From Tretioscincus oriximinensis (taxonomy: Eukaryota > Chordata > Lepidosauria > Squamata > Gymnophthalmidae), in the NCBI GenBank assembly GCA_022410635.1, contig JAJVDF010000863.1, forward strand, positions 169,730 through 233,729: a stretch of 64,000 bases of DNA, written 5' to 3'. The notes beneath the pieces are model-generated. The model was not told the DNA's origin, ran no database searches, and saw only the letters and a program-made list of their open reading frames with translations. Position numbers and translations under genes: made by a program. This document shows, piece after piece, positions 1 through 11,509 of this stretch; within the stretch, counting starts at the first letter, position 1, and each line of letters starts with the position of its first letter.

Positions 1-307
1 TCCTGAAGAGGTAGTAGTAGCCAACAGCTTGGATAGTTTCAAGACAGGCCTAGACAGGTTTATGGACACTAAGGGTATAAATGGATACTAGGATAGTTGT
101 CTGGATGTCGGCTCCCAGATGGAGCAACAGGCAGGACTCTTGAAATACCATTTGCAGGGAGTCATGAACAGGAGCATATTTTGCTTTCCTCTGTTCAGGC
201 TGCCCAGGTGCATCTGGTGGGCCTGTGTGTGACGCAGAATGCTGGACTTGATGGGCTGTGGCCTGATCCAGTATGGCTCTTCTTATGTTCTTATGTTCTT
301 CTTTCTT
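1..307 (+). mobile_element. CR1-B LINE, 3' end
   Basis: 3' terminal part of a CR1-type non-LTR retrotransposon, cut by the left window edge. It carries the end of the ORF2 C-terminal region (a LPEEVV..NSLDSFKT-type reading seen better in the copy at 39251), then the 3' UTR. It ends in repeated TTCTTATG octamers instead of poly-A, as CR1 elements do. The same sequence recurs at 23824, 27830, 33569, 39251 and 45187. There is no intact coding capacity here. Confidence 0.88.
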
Positions 308-437
308 CTTCTTTACTAGGCCTCTGAAGTCAACTGGATGACATTCTTTACCTATTACTATCAGTTTCTTCTCCAGGTTACTCCTTAAAAGTTATCTCAA
401 GAACTCCTTATCTGTGTTAGTAAGTGACCACATTTAT
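308..437 (+). repeat. Unidentified dispersed repeat, copy 1
   Basis: About 130 bp that match, nearly base for base, the reverse complement of 37851-37980. It abuts the CR1-B tail through a TTC-rich junction. The second copy runs on into a segment with an AATAAA on its sense strand, which suggests part of an LTR or another retroelement end. Family unknown. Confidence 0.75.
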
Positions 438-2176
438 TCACAAATTCCATTGAAATGAGCCATTTTGTTGAGTCTTTTACAGATTTTTTTCTGCTTTACA
501 GAAGAAGCATTCCAGGGTAGTTTCCACCCTCTTTGTTTCTGTTAATGACTACAAATCGATCAATTAATTTTATTAAAACAATGATACACAAGTTCCTTTA
601 TATATTGTAACATCCCTATCTTCACATCATTTTCATTTTATTAGTCTCATCTTTAAGTACGATTTGCTTCAATCGTTGTTCTATGCGTGTTGACAAGCCA
701 ACAGTGATGTTATAGATTAATACTGTGCTTGACAGTAGCATCCAATGGAGGGACATTGCATCATTTTGGAAGGATCTGTTCTTTTATGAGAGATTACTGA
801 CATGTTGGCTTAGCAGTAGGTTCAACAGGAACATATTTATAAATGTCCCTTTCATCTCAAACAGCATCTGTGCATGATGGGCTAGCTTTATTGGCTTAGC
901 TATCTGGCTCACGTTTCTGGCTTGATCAGGATGGGAACTGACAGGCACAACACAAGTTTCCATAAACGGTTCTGGGCACACAAGCAATCTTCTGAAATGC
1001 CTGGCAAATGGCATTTTGCATGAAGGAAAAGAGAAAGACATGNCATCTGTTACTGGAACATATTGCATGAGTGAGTTATTGCAAAGGCCAGGAAACACTC
1101 ATACCTATTCTAGAAAATTGATGGAATGCTGCTGCCGGTTATTTTTGTATTATTTTCATTATCTATTTGCCTAAACTGTCTAGAGTTTTTTTTTTCTTTC
1201 ATGCTCTTGAAAAGGCTCATGCCTTTACCACCCATTGTAGATACTAAATTAAACAAGTGTTAGCAAAATGCTTTACTGCTTTCATGACAAATCTAAGATC
1301 TATGGAAGGGCATTTGCTCGACATTAGTTCAAGCATAGACATGATTCTCCTGGCCCACTTTCAATCTGCTACAAGACATTTGTTTAATGCAGCTGACTTC
1401 TAAGATCCTTTTATGAGTCCACCCTGTCCATTTAGATGTCAATTGCATGAAAATTAATGATTACGAATAAGATTGGCAATAGGGGGATTTATGAGTGAAC
1501 TACTGAATTTATTTCTTTGGCTCCGCATCTCACTAGCACTTCCCCCACTTTCAGTGCAGTTATTGGCCATACTCACTGCTTTTTTCCTAAGTGAAATTGG
1601 ATGAGCATATAGTAGCTGTTTCCATGCATTGATATAGAATTGCCTAGAGTATGAGGAACAAAAAGAATAAATCTTTTTGCGTGGAAGGAGATGCTTCCCC
1701 AGATATTTGGGGACTAAACTGCATATGTTGGCATGAAGGCTTGATTTGGACATAGACACGGATAGAGAGCCAGCACAGTTCTTTGGAAATATGGCTAATG
1801 TAACTGCTTGGGTTCTCCTTTCACAGCCTCACTGCGGCATATTGTGCTAACTTTAATAACTGACCTAAATGGAGTGCATTAAAATAATCCAACTAGGAAG
1901 CTGCAAGAGCATGATCAATAGTGATGACCAGTTCTCTTTCAAGAAAGAACCTCAGCTGGCTAATAAGGTGAAGATGACCATAGATATCCATGGTCACTGC
2001 TGTTATCTGAACCTGAACATGATAGAACTGAATTTGAGAATGTGCATTTTCTCACTCACACCTTCTAGGGGAGAATAACTGATCTAGAATAAGGCACTTG
2101 TCAACTTCTCTGATCATAGACAAGCAACCCCCTCCACCATCTTGTTTAGATTAAATTTCCATCCTTTGATTGTGCT
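438..2176. other. AT-rich DNA without recognised features
   Basis: No credible coding frame, RNA gene or known repeat was recognised. Short ORFs on both strands have no domain-like composition and read as chance frames. Confidence 0.6.
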
Positions 2177-2287
2177 ATAGGAGTTCTCCAAATGGAAAAT
2201 AGTGAATTGATCAAAAACAATACTGAGAAAGCTGAACTTCTGAACTCTTATTTTGCATCTGTTTTTTCTGAGAAAGAAAATACAACA
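2177..2287 (+). mobile_element. CR1-A fragment in inverted orientation
   Basis: On the + strand this reads the CR1-A linker between endonuclease and reverse transcriptase (motif NNTEKAELLNSYF), matching the intact copy near 35160-35270. The neighbouring CR1-A piece on its right is on the opposite strand and ends at the adjacent element position, so one insertion appears to have been locally inverted. Confidence 0.82.
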
Positions 2288-2870
2288 ATCTTTAGCTTTT
2301 GTTTTTCTTTTTACATACCCCCAAACCCTTTTTACATTCCTTGCAAGACTCAGTTTATATTTAGCTTTAGCTTTTCTGACACTTGCCCTACAGTTGCTAC
2401 AGACTGCCTTATATTCTAACTTAGAAATGTTCCCTTTCTTCCATTTCATAAACAGTATTTTTTTCCTTTTTAGTAAGGTATTAGGATCTAGGTTTATCCA
2501 CAGTAGCCTCCTTACATGCATCCCATGTTTTCTTCTTTTGGGGATTGTTAAAGATTGTGCTTCTAGAATCTCATTTAGCAAGATTTCCCATCCTTCTTGG
2601 ACATTTCTGTTCTTTAAGACATCCAACTATTAGATCCTTCCTACCCTCCTTTTTTGTCCATCAAAATCTGCTNTTCTGAAATCCAATCTTAAAGTCTGTG
2701 TCCTTTCAGGTCTTCCTCCCTTTGTTATGTACAATTCAATGATTGCATGGTCACTACCCCCTAAGGTCCCAGCCACCCTGACTTCCTCAACTATTTCCTC
2801 CTTGCTGGTAAGAATTAGATCTAGGATAGCAGATCCCCTTGTTTTTTCTTCCATCTTTGGCAGATAAAGT
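2288..2870 (-). mobile_element. CR1-A fragment, endonuclease to linker
   Basis: Minus-strand CR1-A segment. The translation 2630-2854 (-) contains SAILDLILT and GGSDHAIIEL, the C-terminal part of the APE-type endonuclease with its SDH motif, which nicks target DNA in these elements. It continues into the lysine-rich linker (KWKKGNISKLEYKAVCSNCR). Stops and frame breaks make it non-functional. This is one of only two pieces of CR1 endonuclease in the window. Confidence 0.85.
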
Positions 2871-4618
2871 TATCAGCTAGAGAAGATAAAAATTTAGTAG
2901 ATCATTCACATCTTGCCCCTTCCAAACTTTGTGTTGATTATCTATTTTGAAGAGTTATTTAAAGTAGCTGTTTAGAAGCAGGACTACTATCTATTAGCAT
3001 GTTATCAGATTAGATAAACCAGAATCTGCCTTTGTTTAAGAAGTTTCAGAGGCTATTGAGCAGCTTCACAGATAGATAGTTGCAGAATGCATATTAGGAA
3101 TGAGTCAGAAGCTTGATGAAAGACCTGACATGTTCTTCCACTTGCATTAGCATTTTCAAGGTCCTAAAACAGAATAATTAAGCTAGTCTGGCTCAAATTG
3201 TAGCATTGAAATTCACATTGCTTTTTTATTACTGTGTACCAGTTCATTCAACAGCCACAACATCACTAAGGTGCATCAGGCTATTCCATCCTTACTGGCA
3301 GTAGCAATGAATAATGACTGTGAGAACTTGAGGGATTGTATGCCTTTATGTTACTTGAGTGATTTATTAGTCCATTTCAAAGTATAGCAGATTTCCTCTG
3401 CAATTTGAAGGTGGGGTCACTATCCATGTTAAAACAACAATATGGAGGCAAAATAGTTATTTTGATCCATACAATTAATTTGTCATCCTGCCAGCAATTA
3501 TCTCAATCCCAGATATTCATATAATATGTCTGGTGCTTCATATTTTCCCTATTCCTGAATCTGGCTTAAACTGCGCATTTCAGTATATTATTTCCATCCC
3601 CAGGCCTTGCCTTTAGACAGCCTTCCAGTTTAAGACATTCAGTGACCATCATTTATTGACTGAGAAATAAATCAATAAAAATGGAAAGCTTATGGGCATC
3701 TTGAGAAAAATATTCTGTATAGTAGTGAGAGAATGTTCTATATGAATTATTTCTTTTTTTTCAGCATAATCAGTCCTTCAATGGCCACACTGCTACCATT
3801 GCTTAACTGATCTGTCTCTTTGGTGGCTTCTCCAGGTAAACTGAAAAACAGGCCTGCAATTTGTCAGAATTACAGCCAGAGTATGGAGGTTCCTGACCTG
3901 ATATCCTGGCTGTGATCACACAGTAAACAAAAAGGTGGGTGAAGCATCTCTGATATGATTCTGGGATACTTCAGGAGTGGTATTATTCAAGTACCCCTCT
4001 TTCATGAGAAATTCTATGGCTGAAGTCACATACAATTCTTTTTTTTATAAAAAAAAACCCTTCTGAAATGGATAGCCTCCTTGGCAGATATTAGAGCAAT
4101 TTACACTAAGGTCCAGTAAAATGACTGTTGATGGTTTATTCATTTCATTTGTACTCTTCTCCATCCTTGAAATGGTTTAAGAACTAATCAATATTTTACT
4201 ACTTCTTTCAAGGGTCTAAATGTGAAGGTTTGAGTTAAATGCTGATTGGACAGAATGATATCACAAGATCATTTTGAGATTGCATTATTTACTGTAGTTT
4301 GATGTTAGACTAGACTAGAGAAGGTGGATTAGAGAAGAATGACACAATCTTTAGTATTCACGAAAACATCCTTTTACATCCAGGGGCATCCAGTTGTGCA
4401 AACGTTACATACAATTAATTTAAAATATCAAGGTTCCTAAAATAGTTGATAGAATAGTAAATTTATATTAGGTTTTATATACTAAAATCCATTTAAAATA
4501 TGTTAAAATGAAGGGAAAGCCTTTTCAATTTTCAACATAATTGCACCTATAATATTGAAAATTATTTCAAAAATTATTTCAATTATACTCATGTTGGTTT
4601 GAATTAAGTGGTTTAAAG
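2871..4618. other. AT-rich DNA without recognised features
   Basis: No convincing ORF or repeat family recognised; composition is AT-rich throughout. Confidence 0.55.
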
Positions 4619-4620
4619 TA

Positions 4621-4880
4621 CAGTGGTACCTCGGTTCTCGAACAGAATTCGTTCCGGGAGGACGGTCGAGAACCAAATTGTTCGAGAACCGAAGCAAGGC
4701 GCGCCGGGCCGAAAAAACGCACACTGATGACGCAAGCAAGGCGCGCCGGGCCGAAAGAACGCCGAAGGAAGTTCGAGTTCCAAATAGGTGTTCGGATTCC
4801 AGGACAAAAGTTTCTGGAATCGCCTGGTCGAACACCGATTTGGTCGACATTCAAGGCATTCGAGAACCGAGGTACCACTG
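4621..4880. mobile_element. Tc1/mariner-superfamily-like MITE, 260 bp
   Basis: Perfect 22-bp terminal inverted repeats beginning CAGTGGTACCTCGGTTCTCG, flanked by TA on both sides (4619-4620 and 4881-4882), the duplication expected of Tc1/mariner/pogo transposases. Inside, a GC-rich motif (AAGCAAGGCGCGCCGGGCCG) occurs twice with a 42-bp offset (4692 and 4734), and the sub-terminal TCGAGAACC motif recurs. It has no transposase and depends on one in trans. GC and CpG content contrast sharply with the flanks. The exact family is not assigned. Confidence 0.88.
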
Positions 4881-4882
4881 TA

Positions 4883-5235
4883 TAGGGAATATGTTTGGTA
4901 TAATTTATTGTTCACAGTAAAAAAAACCACTCACTTAGCAAAAACGATGTGGGGTTCTTTATTTAAACAAATATTGTGAAACCTTTCAACTTAGACAATA
5001 TATAATCGTATATTGGTACTGACAGAAGTTAATTGATATTAGCTGTTTGTATGTTCCTGTTCTCACTAGAAGAAAAAATGTGTTGCTCGGTGTCGGTTTG
5101 ACTCATTTTCCATTTACTTCAAACAGAAAATGGGGTGGCCATGTGCTGATCATACAGCAACATGGTGTTTCACGGAAATTCCCTTAAAGAACTCTGCTGG
5201 TAAATTAAATTAATGTTTACTTTTAACTCACCATG
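4883..5235. other. No recognised feature
   Basis: AT-rich sequence with no coding signal or clear repeat identity. Confidence 0.5.
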
Positions 5236-6112
5236 CAAGGGTGTAGCAACCATAGGAAAAGCTGGGGCAGTGCCCTGGGGCCCCAAGGGTCATCCCCTCC
5301 CACCTCCCAGGCCTGGCCATTCGTAAAATAAAAACTTAAAAGTTTAAATTTTCAGGCTCCCAGGGCCCAACTTTATTTATCTGCCCCAGTGTTGTGTTAT
5401 CCATGCCTGTAAATATTATTCCATAATTCAAGCCTGTGTATTAATATTCCATAGTTTATAATATAGAAAAGTTTATTTGCTCCTGTCTAAAGTTAATTTC
5501 AGCCTGCAATTTCAGCTTGCAGTTTGCTTTCTACTTTGCATTCTTGTCTAACCACTTTTTGCCACTTCTATGTAAAACCCTGACCCAGCCTCTTAGTTTC
5601 AGTAGTAACCTGGCTAATTTTTGACTTCTCCTCTGGCTGTGTATGAGCAAGGGATCAGCTGTTAAACAGTGGATCAGCACATGGTGAAAAGACTATCAGG
5701 AAATGAACCCTGAAGGACCCCAGAAGTTCATGAGAACAAAGGAATGGGCTGAGCCAGAAGAGGAAGCCTGGGAGAATTTTGTACCAGATGACTGCCTGTA
5801 ACTCTGCATAGGAGGGAGTTTTTAAAAGGAGCTTGCAAAGAGGGAGGTCTTTTGCTGTATTTTTCTTTCCAAGCATTAAACCAGCTCTCTCTCTTGCAGT
5901 TCTTTGTATGTGGGATAATTTTGCAATAGGGACCTAAACTTTACTTTCTTCGCTTGCTGAGAAAACAGAAGCCCTCAGCTTCCTTGATATTGTCTCCTTT
6001 TGTCCACAATCAAGGCAGGCTCCCAGGGTCCCTTAAAGGGACAGTGGTAAAGAGATCTAGATACCAGATCTCCCTACATCCCAGGGCCCCTGATAATCTA
6101 GCTACACCACTN
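5236..6112. mobile_element. Possible hAT-type non-autonomous element
   Basis: The left end reads CAAGGGTGTAGCAACC and the right end, reverse-complemented, reads NAGTGGTGTAGCTAG, resembling the CAGNGGTGTAGC termini common in hAT elements. GGGGCCC-rich sub-terminal blocks occur near both ends. The flanking 8-mers (5228-5235, 6113-6120) match only partly, so the target duplication is not convincing. No transposase frame. The span may contain other insertions. Confidence 0.38.
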
Positions 6113-6952
6113 TGGCTATGGTTTTCTCATATTGAGCGCTCATCTCTGTGGTCACCTCACTGCACACTGGGGTAGATTACTGAACAGGACCAAAGTAGAA
6201 ACTTCCCTCTGGTGAGCAGGAGGAGTTGAGAGGAGAATCCTTGCCAGAATCTGATCATATCAGTCTGCCTTAATCCTTTTATGGGCCAACATCTACAGTC
6301 CAATGAGAGGATTGGGGCTGGAGAGATGGCTCATGGGTGTGGCACCCCTTAGCAACAGGCAGCCCCATTGTCCTCCCATTGGGGGGAGATGCAGCAGGAC
6401 AGTCCCAAACCCTCCTCAGCTGTTTGGTCCATGCAGCCAACCCCATGCTGATGGATGAAAAGGAGGAAATGTCCTTCCTGAATCATATATAAAATATATT
6501 ACTCTATTCTGTTATTAGACATGTTCATAATTTTGTGAATTACAAAAAGTTGTCTATTGCTTCCATATTAACATATGGAAAGCTGCTGTTTTCTTTACAG
6601 AATAAAACAAGCAATGCTGAAGATTCTTTTAAATTGTTCATCAGTTTTACTGACCTCTTTAATGAGCCACAGCAGGGGAATATCCAAGTTCAACTTGCTA
6701 ATTAGTCTAATTAATTTCAAAGACATACATTATATCTGACATTACACTGGGATGCTCTAAGTGAAATGGTTTTCTGAAAGAAATCACAAAATGATTTAGA
6801 TCTCCAATATCTGTGTGGAACATACGACTCACTTGGATGATGAGACAATGTCTGATTTAAAGGTATATGCACTTATTTTACTTATGATACTTGGAACATT
6901 CTATGCATGCATAGGAAAATAATGTCAGGAAAATGAGATCTTCAGGAAGAAA
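6113..6952. other. Unannotated sequence with a homeodomain-like site cluster
   Basis: Moderately GC-rich to about 6480, then AT-rich. Around 6690-6720 are closely spaced CTAATTAG and TAATTAATT-like motifs, of the kind found in conserved non-coding DNA but also expected by chance in AT-rich sequence. No gene seen. Confidence 0.4.
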
Positions 6953-7169
6953 AGGAACATAAGAATATAAGAGGAGGCCTGCTGAATCAGACCATCTAGT
7001 CCAGCATTCTGTTTCTCATACACCTGGCAGTCTAAAAACAGAAGAAGGCAAAATCTTTACCTGTTTTCAACACCCTAAAAATGGTATTTCAAGAATACTG
7101 CCTGTTGCTCCATCTTAGAGTCAATATCAAATCCATCCTTGAACTGTTTATGCCTCTGATGTCCATGAA
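6953..7169 (-). mobile_element. CR1-B 3' end, left part of a split copy
   Basis: Minus-strand CR1-B 3' UTR and end of the C-terminal coding region. The copy is interrupted at 7170 by a solo LTR and resumes at 7491; joining the flanks restores the CR1-B order. Confidence 0.85.
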
Positions 7170-7485
7170 TGTCATGGGGACATGACATGTATATAAGATT
7201 GTATATAACTGTTATACTGTTCGTATGTTTTGGAGGGAAACCTCTTGAGCTCCAGGGAGTTTTGGAGGGAAACCGCTAATGTTTTAATGCAACCAATCTG
7301 GGTTGAATGTTTCAAGTGGGAAAATGGGGATGAAGTGATTGGCCGAGGGACTGTATAAATATAGCTGCCTTGGCAGCAGGCAATCACTGCAGACCTAACT
7401 CAGAGTCTCTCAAGAGCTGCAATAAATCACTTTCTAAGCTTGTATTCACTTGTCAGAGTGTTCATTCGCCACCGAGAGTCTCACA
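7170..7485 (+). mobile_element. Solo LTR, 316 bp, inside CR1-B
   Basis: Starts TGTCATGGGG and ends GAGTCTCACA (TG...CA), flanked by the 5-bp duplication ATGAA at 7165-7169 and 7486-7490, exactly where CR1-B is interrupted. It has a TATA box (TATAAAT, 7354-7360) and a polyadenylation signal (AATAAA, 7421-7426), consistent with U3-R-U5. A 16-bp block GTTTTGGAGGGAAACC is directly repeated in the U3-like part. It is the remnant of an LTR retroelement removed by LTR-LTR recombination. A 5-bp duplication fits Ty3/gypsy and some endogenous retroviruses; family not resolved. Confidence 0.9.
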
Positions 7486-7490
7486 ATGAA

Positions 7491-7637
7491 CTTGTTTAAT
7501 CCTCTCTTAAAGTTATCCAGGCTGCTAGCTTCCATTATCTCTTCTGGAAGTAAATTCCAAAGGCCAAAGACCCACTGGCCAAAAAAATGCTTTCCTTTGT
7601 CAGTCCTTATTCTTTTGCTCATCAGTTTCAAGGAATC
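7491..7637 (-). mobile_element. CR1-B, right part of the split copy
   Basis: Minus-strand CR1-B C-terminal coding remnant (motif FGLWNLLPEEIMEASSLDNF in the antisense reading), continuing the fragment at 6953-7169 across the solo LTR. It ends in a GGA-rich purine tract at about 7638-7675. Confidence 0.85.
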
Positions 7638-7800
7638 NAGGAAGGAGAAGAGGAGGAGGGAGGGAGGAAAGAAGTCTATATAATGTATATAATTTAAATT
7701 TAAAATAATTTTAAAAAAATTATTTTTTATTTTTTACTGAGGGAAGGCTACCTTCAGGAGCTAGCCCCAGTTGCCAGATTCCTGTAGTGGTGATGCAGTA

Positions 7801-7821
7801 ATTTATAATAAATAAATTATT

Positions 7822-7878
<57 letters not shown>

Positions 7879-7927
7879 ACAACAATAACAACAACAATAA
7901 CAATAATTTATTTATTTATTTATTTAT
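7801..7927. repeat. (TTA)n / (TTTA)n simple repeat
   Basis: Long run of ATT triplets (about 7828-7877), then AAC/AAT variants and TTTA tetramers, next to an L2-like tail. Such microsatellites commonly grow from LINE/SINE tails. Confidence 0.9.
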
Positions 7928-8010
7928 ACTTATGCCCCGCCCTACACCCGAAGGTCTCAGGGCGGCAAAAACAGTAAAACATCACTACAAAAATTAAAAC
8001 AGTATAAAAC
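7922..8010 (-). mobile_element. L2-like LINE/SINE 3' tail
   Basis: On the minus strand this reads GCCGCCCTGAGACC...GGGCGGGGCATAA, followed by TAAATAAA repeats: the hairpin-like 3' end typical of L2-clade LINEs and the SINEs they mobilise in reptiles. How far the element extends rightward (up to about 8170) is unclear. Confidence 0.5.
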
Positions 8011-9404
8011 AATATTTAAAAGTAGGGATAGAGATGACATTTCTTCAGCCAACAAGAACAAGAACAACAACAATTTTCCTCAGAAAAAAATGGGGCAATC
8101 GCCACCCCCCTTGGGTGGGTGGGGTAGACACCCCCAAACCAGGGTCATCTGGTCAGCCTATAGGACAGCTCCCTAAAATACATTACCAATAGAACATATG
8201 TACAATACCACTTATTATATATATAATAATGCCGGGTAAAGACATCCCCAAGTTGAACATGATCCCTGATGACTAAATTAGTACATCGACAGTTTTCTGG
8301 GTGAAAATAGGATTGTGATCAATATTCTCTGAGGACATGCAGAAATTGAACCTGAAATATTCTACACACAAAGTGTCATCTTGATATTTGATCTCCAGGC
8401 CCTTCTAAAACCATGACAATGCTATCTCCTTCTCATCATTATTTGAATCATTAGCTGAATCTTAAGAAATTGCATTGAAAAACAAATGTATTCTGCTTCC
8501 TTTTCCTTATATTTGATTCTATGTATAATTTAAGATGCACATAACAGTTCCGAATATTGAAAATGTTGATCCAACAATGTAATACCTTGATTTTGTTTTG
8601 TACCTTTCATTCTAGTAAAAGAAACTGTATGATTGGGGAAGAAATAATTGTAACACAACAACATTACTCACTAAATATCTTTTCTTTTAAAAAAACTAGC
8701 AATTTCTCTGCTGTTTTTCTATGATACTTTGCGATCCAATTAATCCTGCACCAAAAAATCTGATAAAATTGCTTGAACAAAGAAACCTGTAGACTTGTGT
8801 CAGAAATTTGCATATAGACCAGTTAATAAAAGCTGTTTACCACGTTGATAGTGGAACTGAAATCCTTACCTTCCCCTTTTATTATTATTAATTCTTGAAA
8901 GGAAAAGCAGTAATGATAAGCCCCAACTAGATAATTACAAGACTGTTAATGAATAGTGTCTTCTCAGAACATTTGTTGTAGTCAATTACTCTCTGATAAG
9001 ACTTGTTTTATTCTGTTTGTTAATTGAATTATAATCAGTTTTGTGCGACTTCATAGAAGAAATTTGTGCTGAAAAAAATTCTTCAAAAATTATCACCCAA
9101 GCGTGTGAGAGCAGATAGGTAGGGCACCTGTGCATTACCTCCATGGGAATAATTAACTCTTTGGTTCAGTGTATGTTTATTGCTACATTGGTTGACTAAT
9201 TCAGAAGTATGAAAACAAACCCAAGTAAATCATTCAAGTNTTATTATAATCAAAAGGCCACTGGCTTTCAACTAAGCCATGTGCAGTACTGAGTTAAAGG
9301 AATCTTTGTTTTTTAGAATCTACTAATTGACTTCAATGAGTTAAAGATCAGATTCAGCACTTATGATGTCACTAGCTATGTGAAGATCATGAAGCAGTCA
9401 AGAC
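8011..9404. other. Unannotated AT-rich DNA
   Basis: No gene. 8930-9060 is AT-rich unique-looking sequence with several AATTA-containing sites; it could be conserved non-coding sequence, which cannot be judged without alignment. Confidence 0.4.
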
Positions 9405-9556
9405 GATAAACCAGTGACACAGGAGGTGGCATGCTCGCCTTCACTGGAAGTTTTCAAACGGAGATCTGCCTGGGATGGTTTGATTAATGCTGCATTGAGA
9501 AGGGGGTTGCACTCGATGGTCCTGGAGGTCCCTTCCAACTCTATGATTCTATCAGC
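9405..9556 (+). mobile_element. CR1-A 3' end
   Basis: Last codons of the CR1-A ORF (PSLEVFKRRSAWDGL reading) and the short 3' UTR ending in CCAACTCTATGATTCTAT. Severely 5' truncated. It converges on another CR1-A 3' end at 9733 on the opposite strand. Confidence 0.88.
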
Positions 9557-9732
9557 GAGAATAATTAATATTATTGACAGTCTCTCATCTGAAAGTATAG
9601 TGCCTTCTTTATAAAGCAGCAATATTGAATGAAGTGGATTTGCATTTTGTGACTTCACATTTTCTGAATGATGGCTCTGCCAAATGTTCTGGCCCCTATT
9701 TCCAGCCCCTGGTCTTCTTTGCACTTGTTTCC

Positions 9733-10880
9733 AGTTTTCACAGAATCTGAATTACAAAGTTGGAAGGGACCTCCAGGACCATCAGGTCCAACCCATTGCT
9801 CAATGGAGGATTAGTCAAACCATCCCAGACAGATGACTGTCCAATCTCTGTTTGAAAACTTCCAGTGAAGGCAAACTCATCACTTCCTGTGGCAATCTGT
9901 TCCACTGGTTTATCACCTTGACTGTTAGAAAGTTTTTCCTGATATCTAATCTAAATCTACTCCTTTACACGTTCATTCCATTGCTTCTAGTCCTTCAATG
10001 TGCCAATGAGGACAATGCTGATTCCCCTCTGCTCTGTAGCACCCCTTCAAATATTTGTAGACAGCAATCATGTCTCCTCTCAGTCTTCTCTTTTGCAGAC
10101 TAAACATCCCAAGATCCTTTAACAATTCCTCATAGGATATGGTTTCCAGACNACACACCATCCTTGTAACTCTCTTTTGAACTTGCTTTAATTTATCAAT
10201 GTCCTTTATAAATTGGGCCCCCCAGAACTGAACACAAAATACTGTGTGGAATACCAAGTTTGGTCTTACCAAAGTACTGTAGAGAGGAATAATTACTTCA
10301 CGTTATCAAGATTCTATGCTTTTCTTAATTCACCCCAGGGTTATGTTTGCCTTTTTTGCAGCTGCTTCACACTATTGATTCATGTTTAGGCTGTGATCTA
10401 CCAATACACCCACCTGTGCTGCTGCTCAGATATATTCCTCGCATTCTATAGGTGCTGTTTCATTTTTTTTGCCCAGATGTAGGATCTTGCATTTTTCTCT
10501 ATTAAATACAATTCTGTTAGTTTCAGCCCATTGTTCCAGCTTGCCTAGATTTTTTTGAATCCTTTCTCTATTTTGCTTAGTATTAGCAACCCCTCCTAAT
10601 TTTGTGACATCAGCAAATTCGGTAAGTTTTCTCTTTCAATTCCCTCATCTAGGTCATCTAGGTAGTTTCCTGGTTCCACTTTTTTCCCCTTTTTGAAGAT
10701 AGGGACAACATTTGCCCTTCATTCTCCTGGGACATCTCCTGTTGTCAACGAATTTTTAAAGATAACTGAAAGTGGTTCTGCTATTATTTCTGCTAGTTCC
10801 TTCAATATCCTGGGGATGTAGTTCATCTGGACCTGGAGACTTGATTTCATTTAAATTAAGTTTTAGCAAGAGTCTTTTCA
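9733..10880 (-). mobile_element. CR1-A, 5'-truncated, decayed
   Basis: Antisense CR1-A covering reverse transcriptase and C-terminal region. The part 9973-10272 (-) contains [20 protein letters not shown], the conserved C-terminal block. Internal deletions are visible: sequence around the FADD motif and motif B near 10640-10680 is shortened relative to the copy at 34861. Non-functional. Confidence 0.88.
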
Positions 10881-11320
10881 AGTGGCAGAGCAAATTTTAT
10901 TACACATTCAACAGATCATAAACAATAGCGATGGAAACAGGAAGTATGCTTCAGATTGTTTTCTATATACATAAACACAAATACTGTAGGTACATGATAA
11001 CTAATTATTCACAACACTGACACTTGTGGTTCATGAAAAATGATTGACTTGGGATGTGTCCAAACTTGCTTTGAAAAAATTCTCTTTTTGGAATTTTCGT
11101 AAGATAGGACTCCTCTGGAATATCTCAGATACTGTGAACTCAGAAAACTTTTAAAAACCCTGAACTGCCAATTTCCATGAAATTTGTGTGATCTGCTGCT
11201 GATATAATTCTTCCAACTTTTTTGGAAATGATGATCAAAATGTGCAAGCCTTAAATAAGTAAAAATGCTTTCATATAAAAAATATGAACATGATGTAAAG
11301 TATGGTGACACCAAATTCAG
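10881..11320. other. No recognised feature
   Basis: AT-rich sequence with a chance ORF on the minus strand. It leads into a long inverted repeat. Confidence 0.45.
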
Positions 11321-11509
11321 ATCATTCTGAGGCTATAGGGAATCAATGGGATGGAATCTTATTTAGTACTCCTTAAATCTTTATTACGTTTCTGTTAGGA
11401 GGGTCCTTTGGTTACAAAAAAAACCCTTGCAAGGTACATTCATTAATAAAGTTTTAAGAAGTGCTAAATAAGATTCCATTCCATTGATTCCCTATAGCCT
11501 CAGAATGAT
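11321..11509. repeat. Long inverted repeat, 49-bp arms
   Basis: Left arm 11321-11369 is the reverse complement of right arm 11461-11509 with two mismatches (arm starts ATCATTCTGAGGCTATAGGG). The 91-bp spacer contains a C/A-rich stretch. It could be a MITE core or a foldback; no clear target duplication was seen. Confidence 0.85.
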
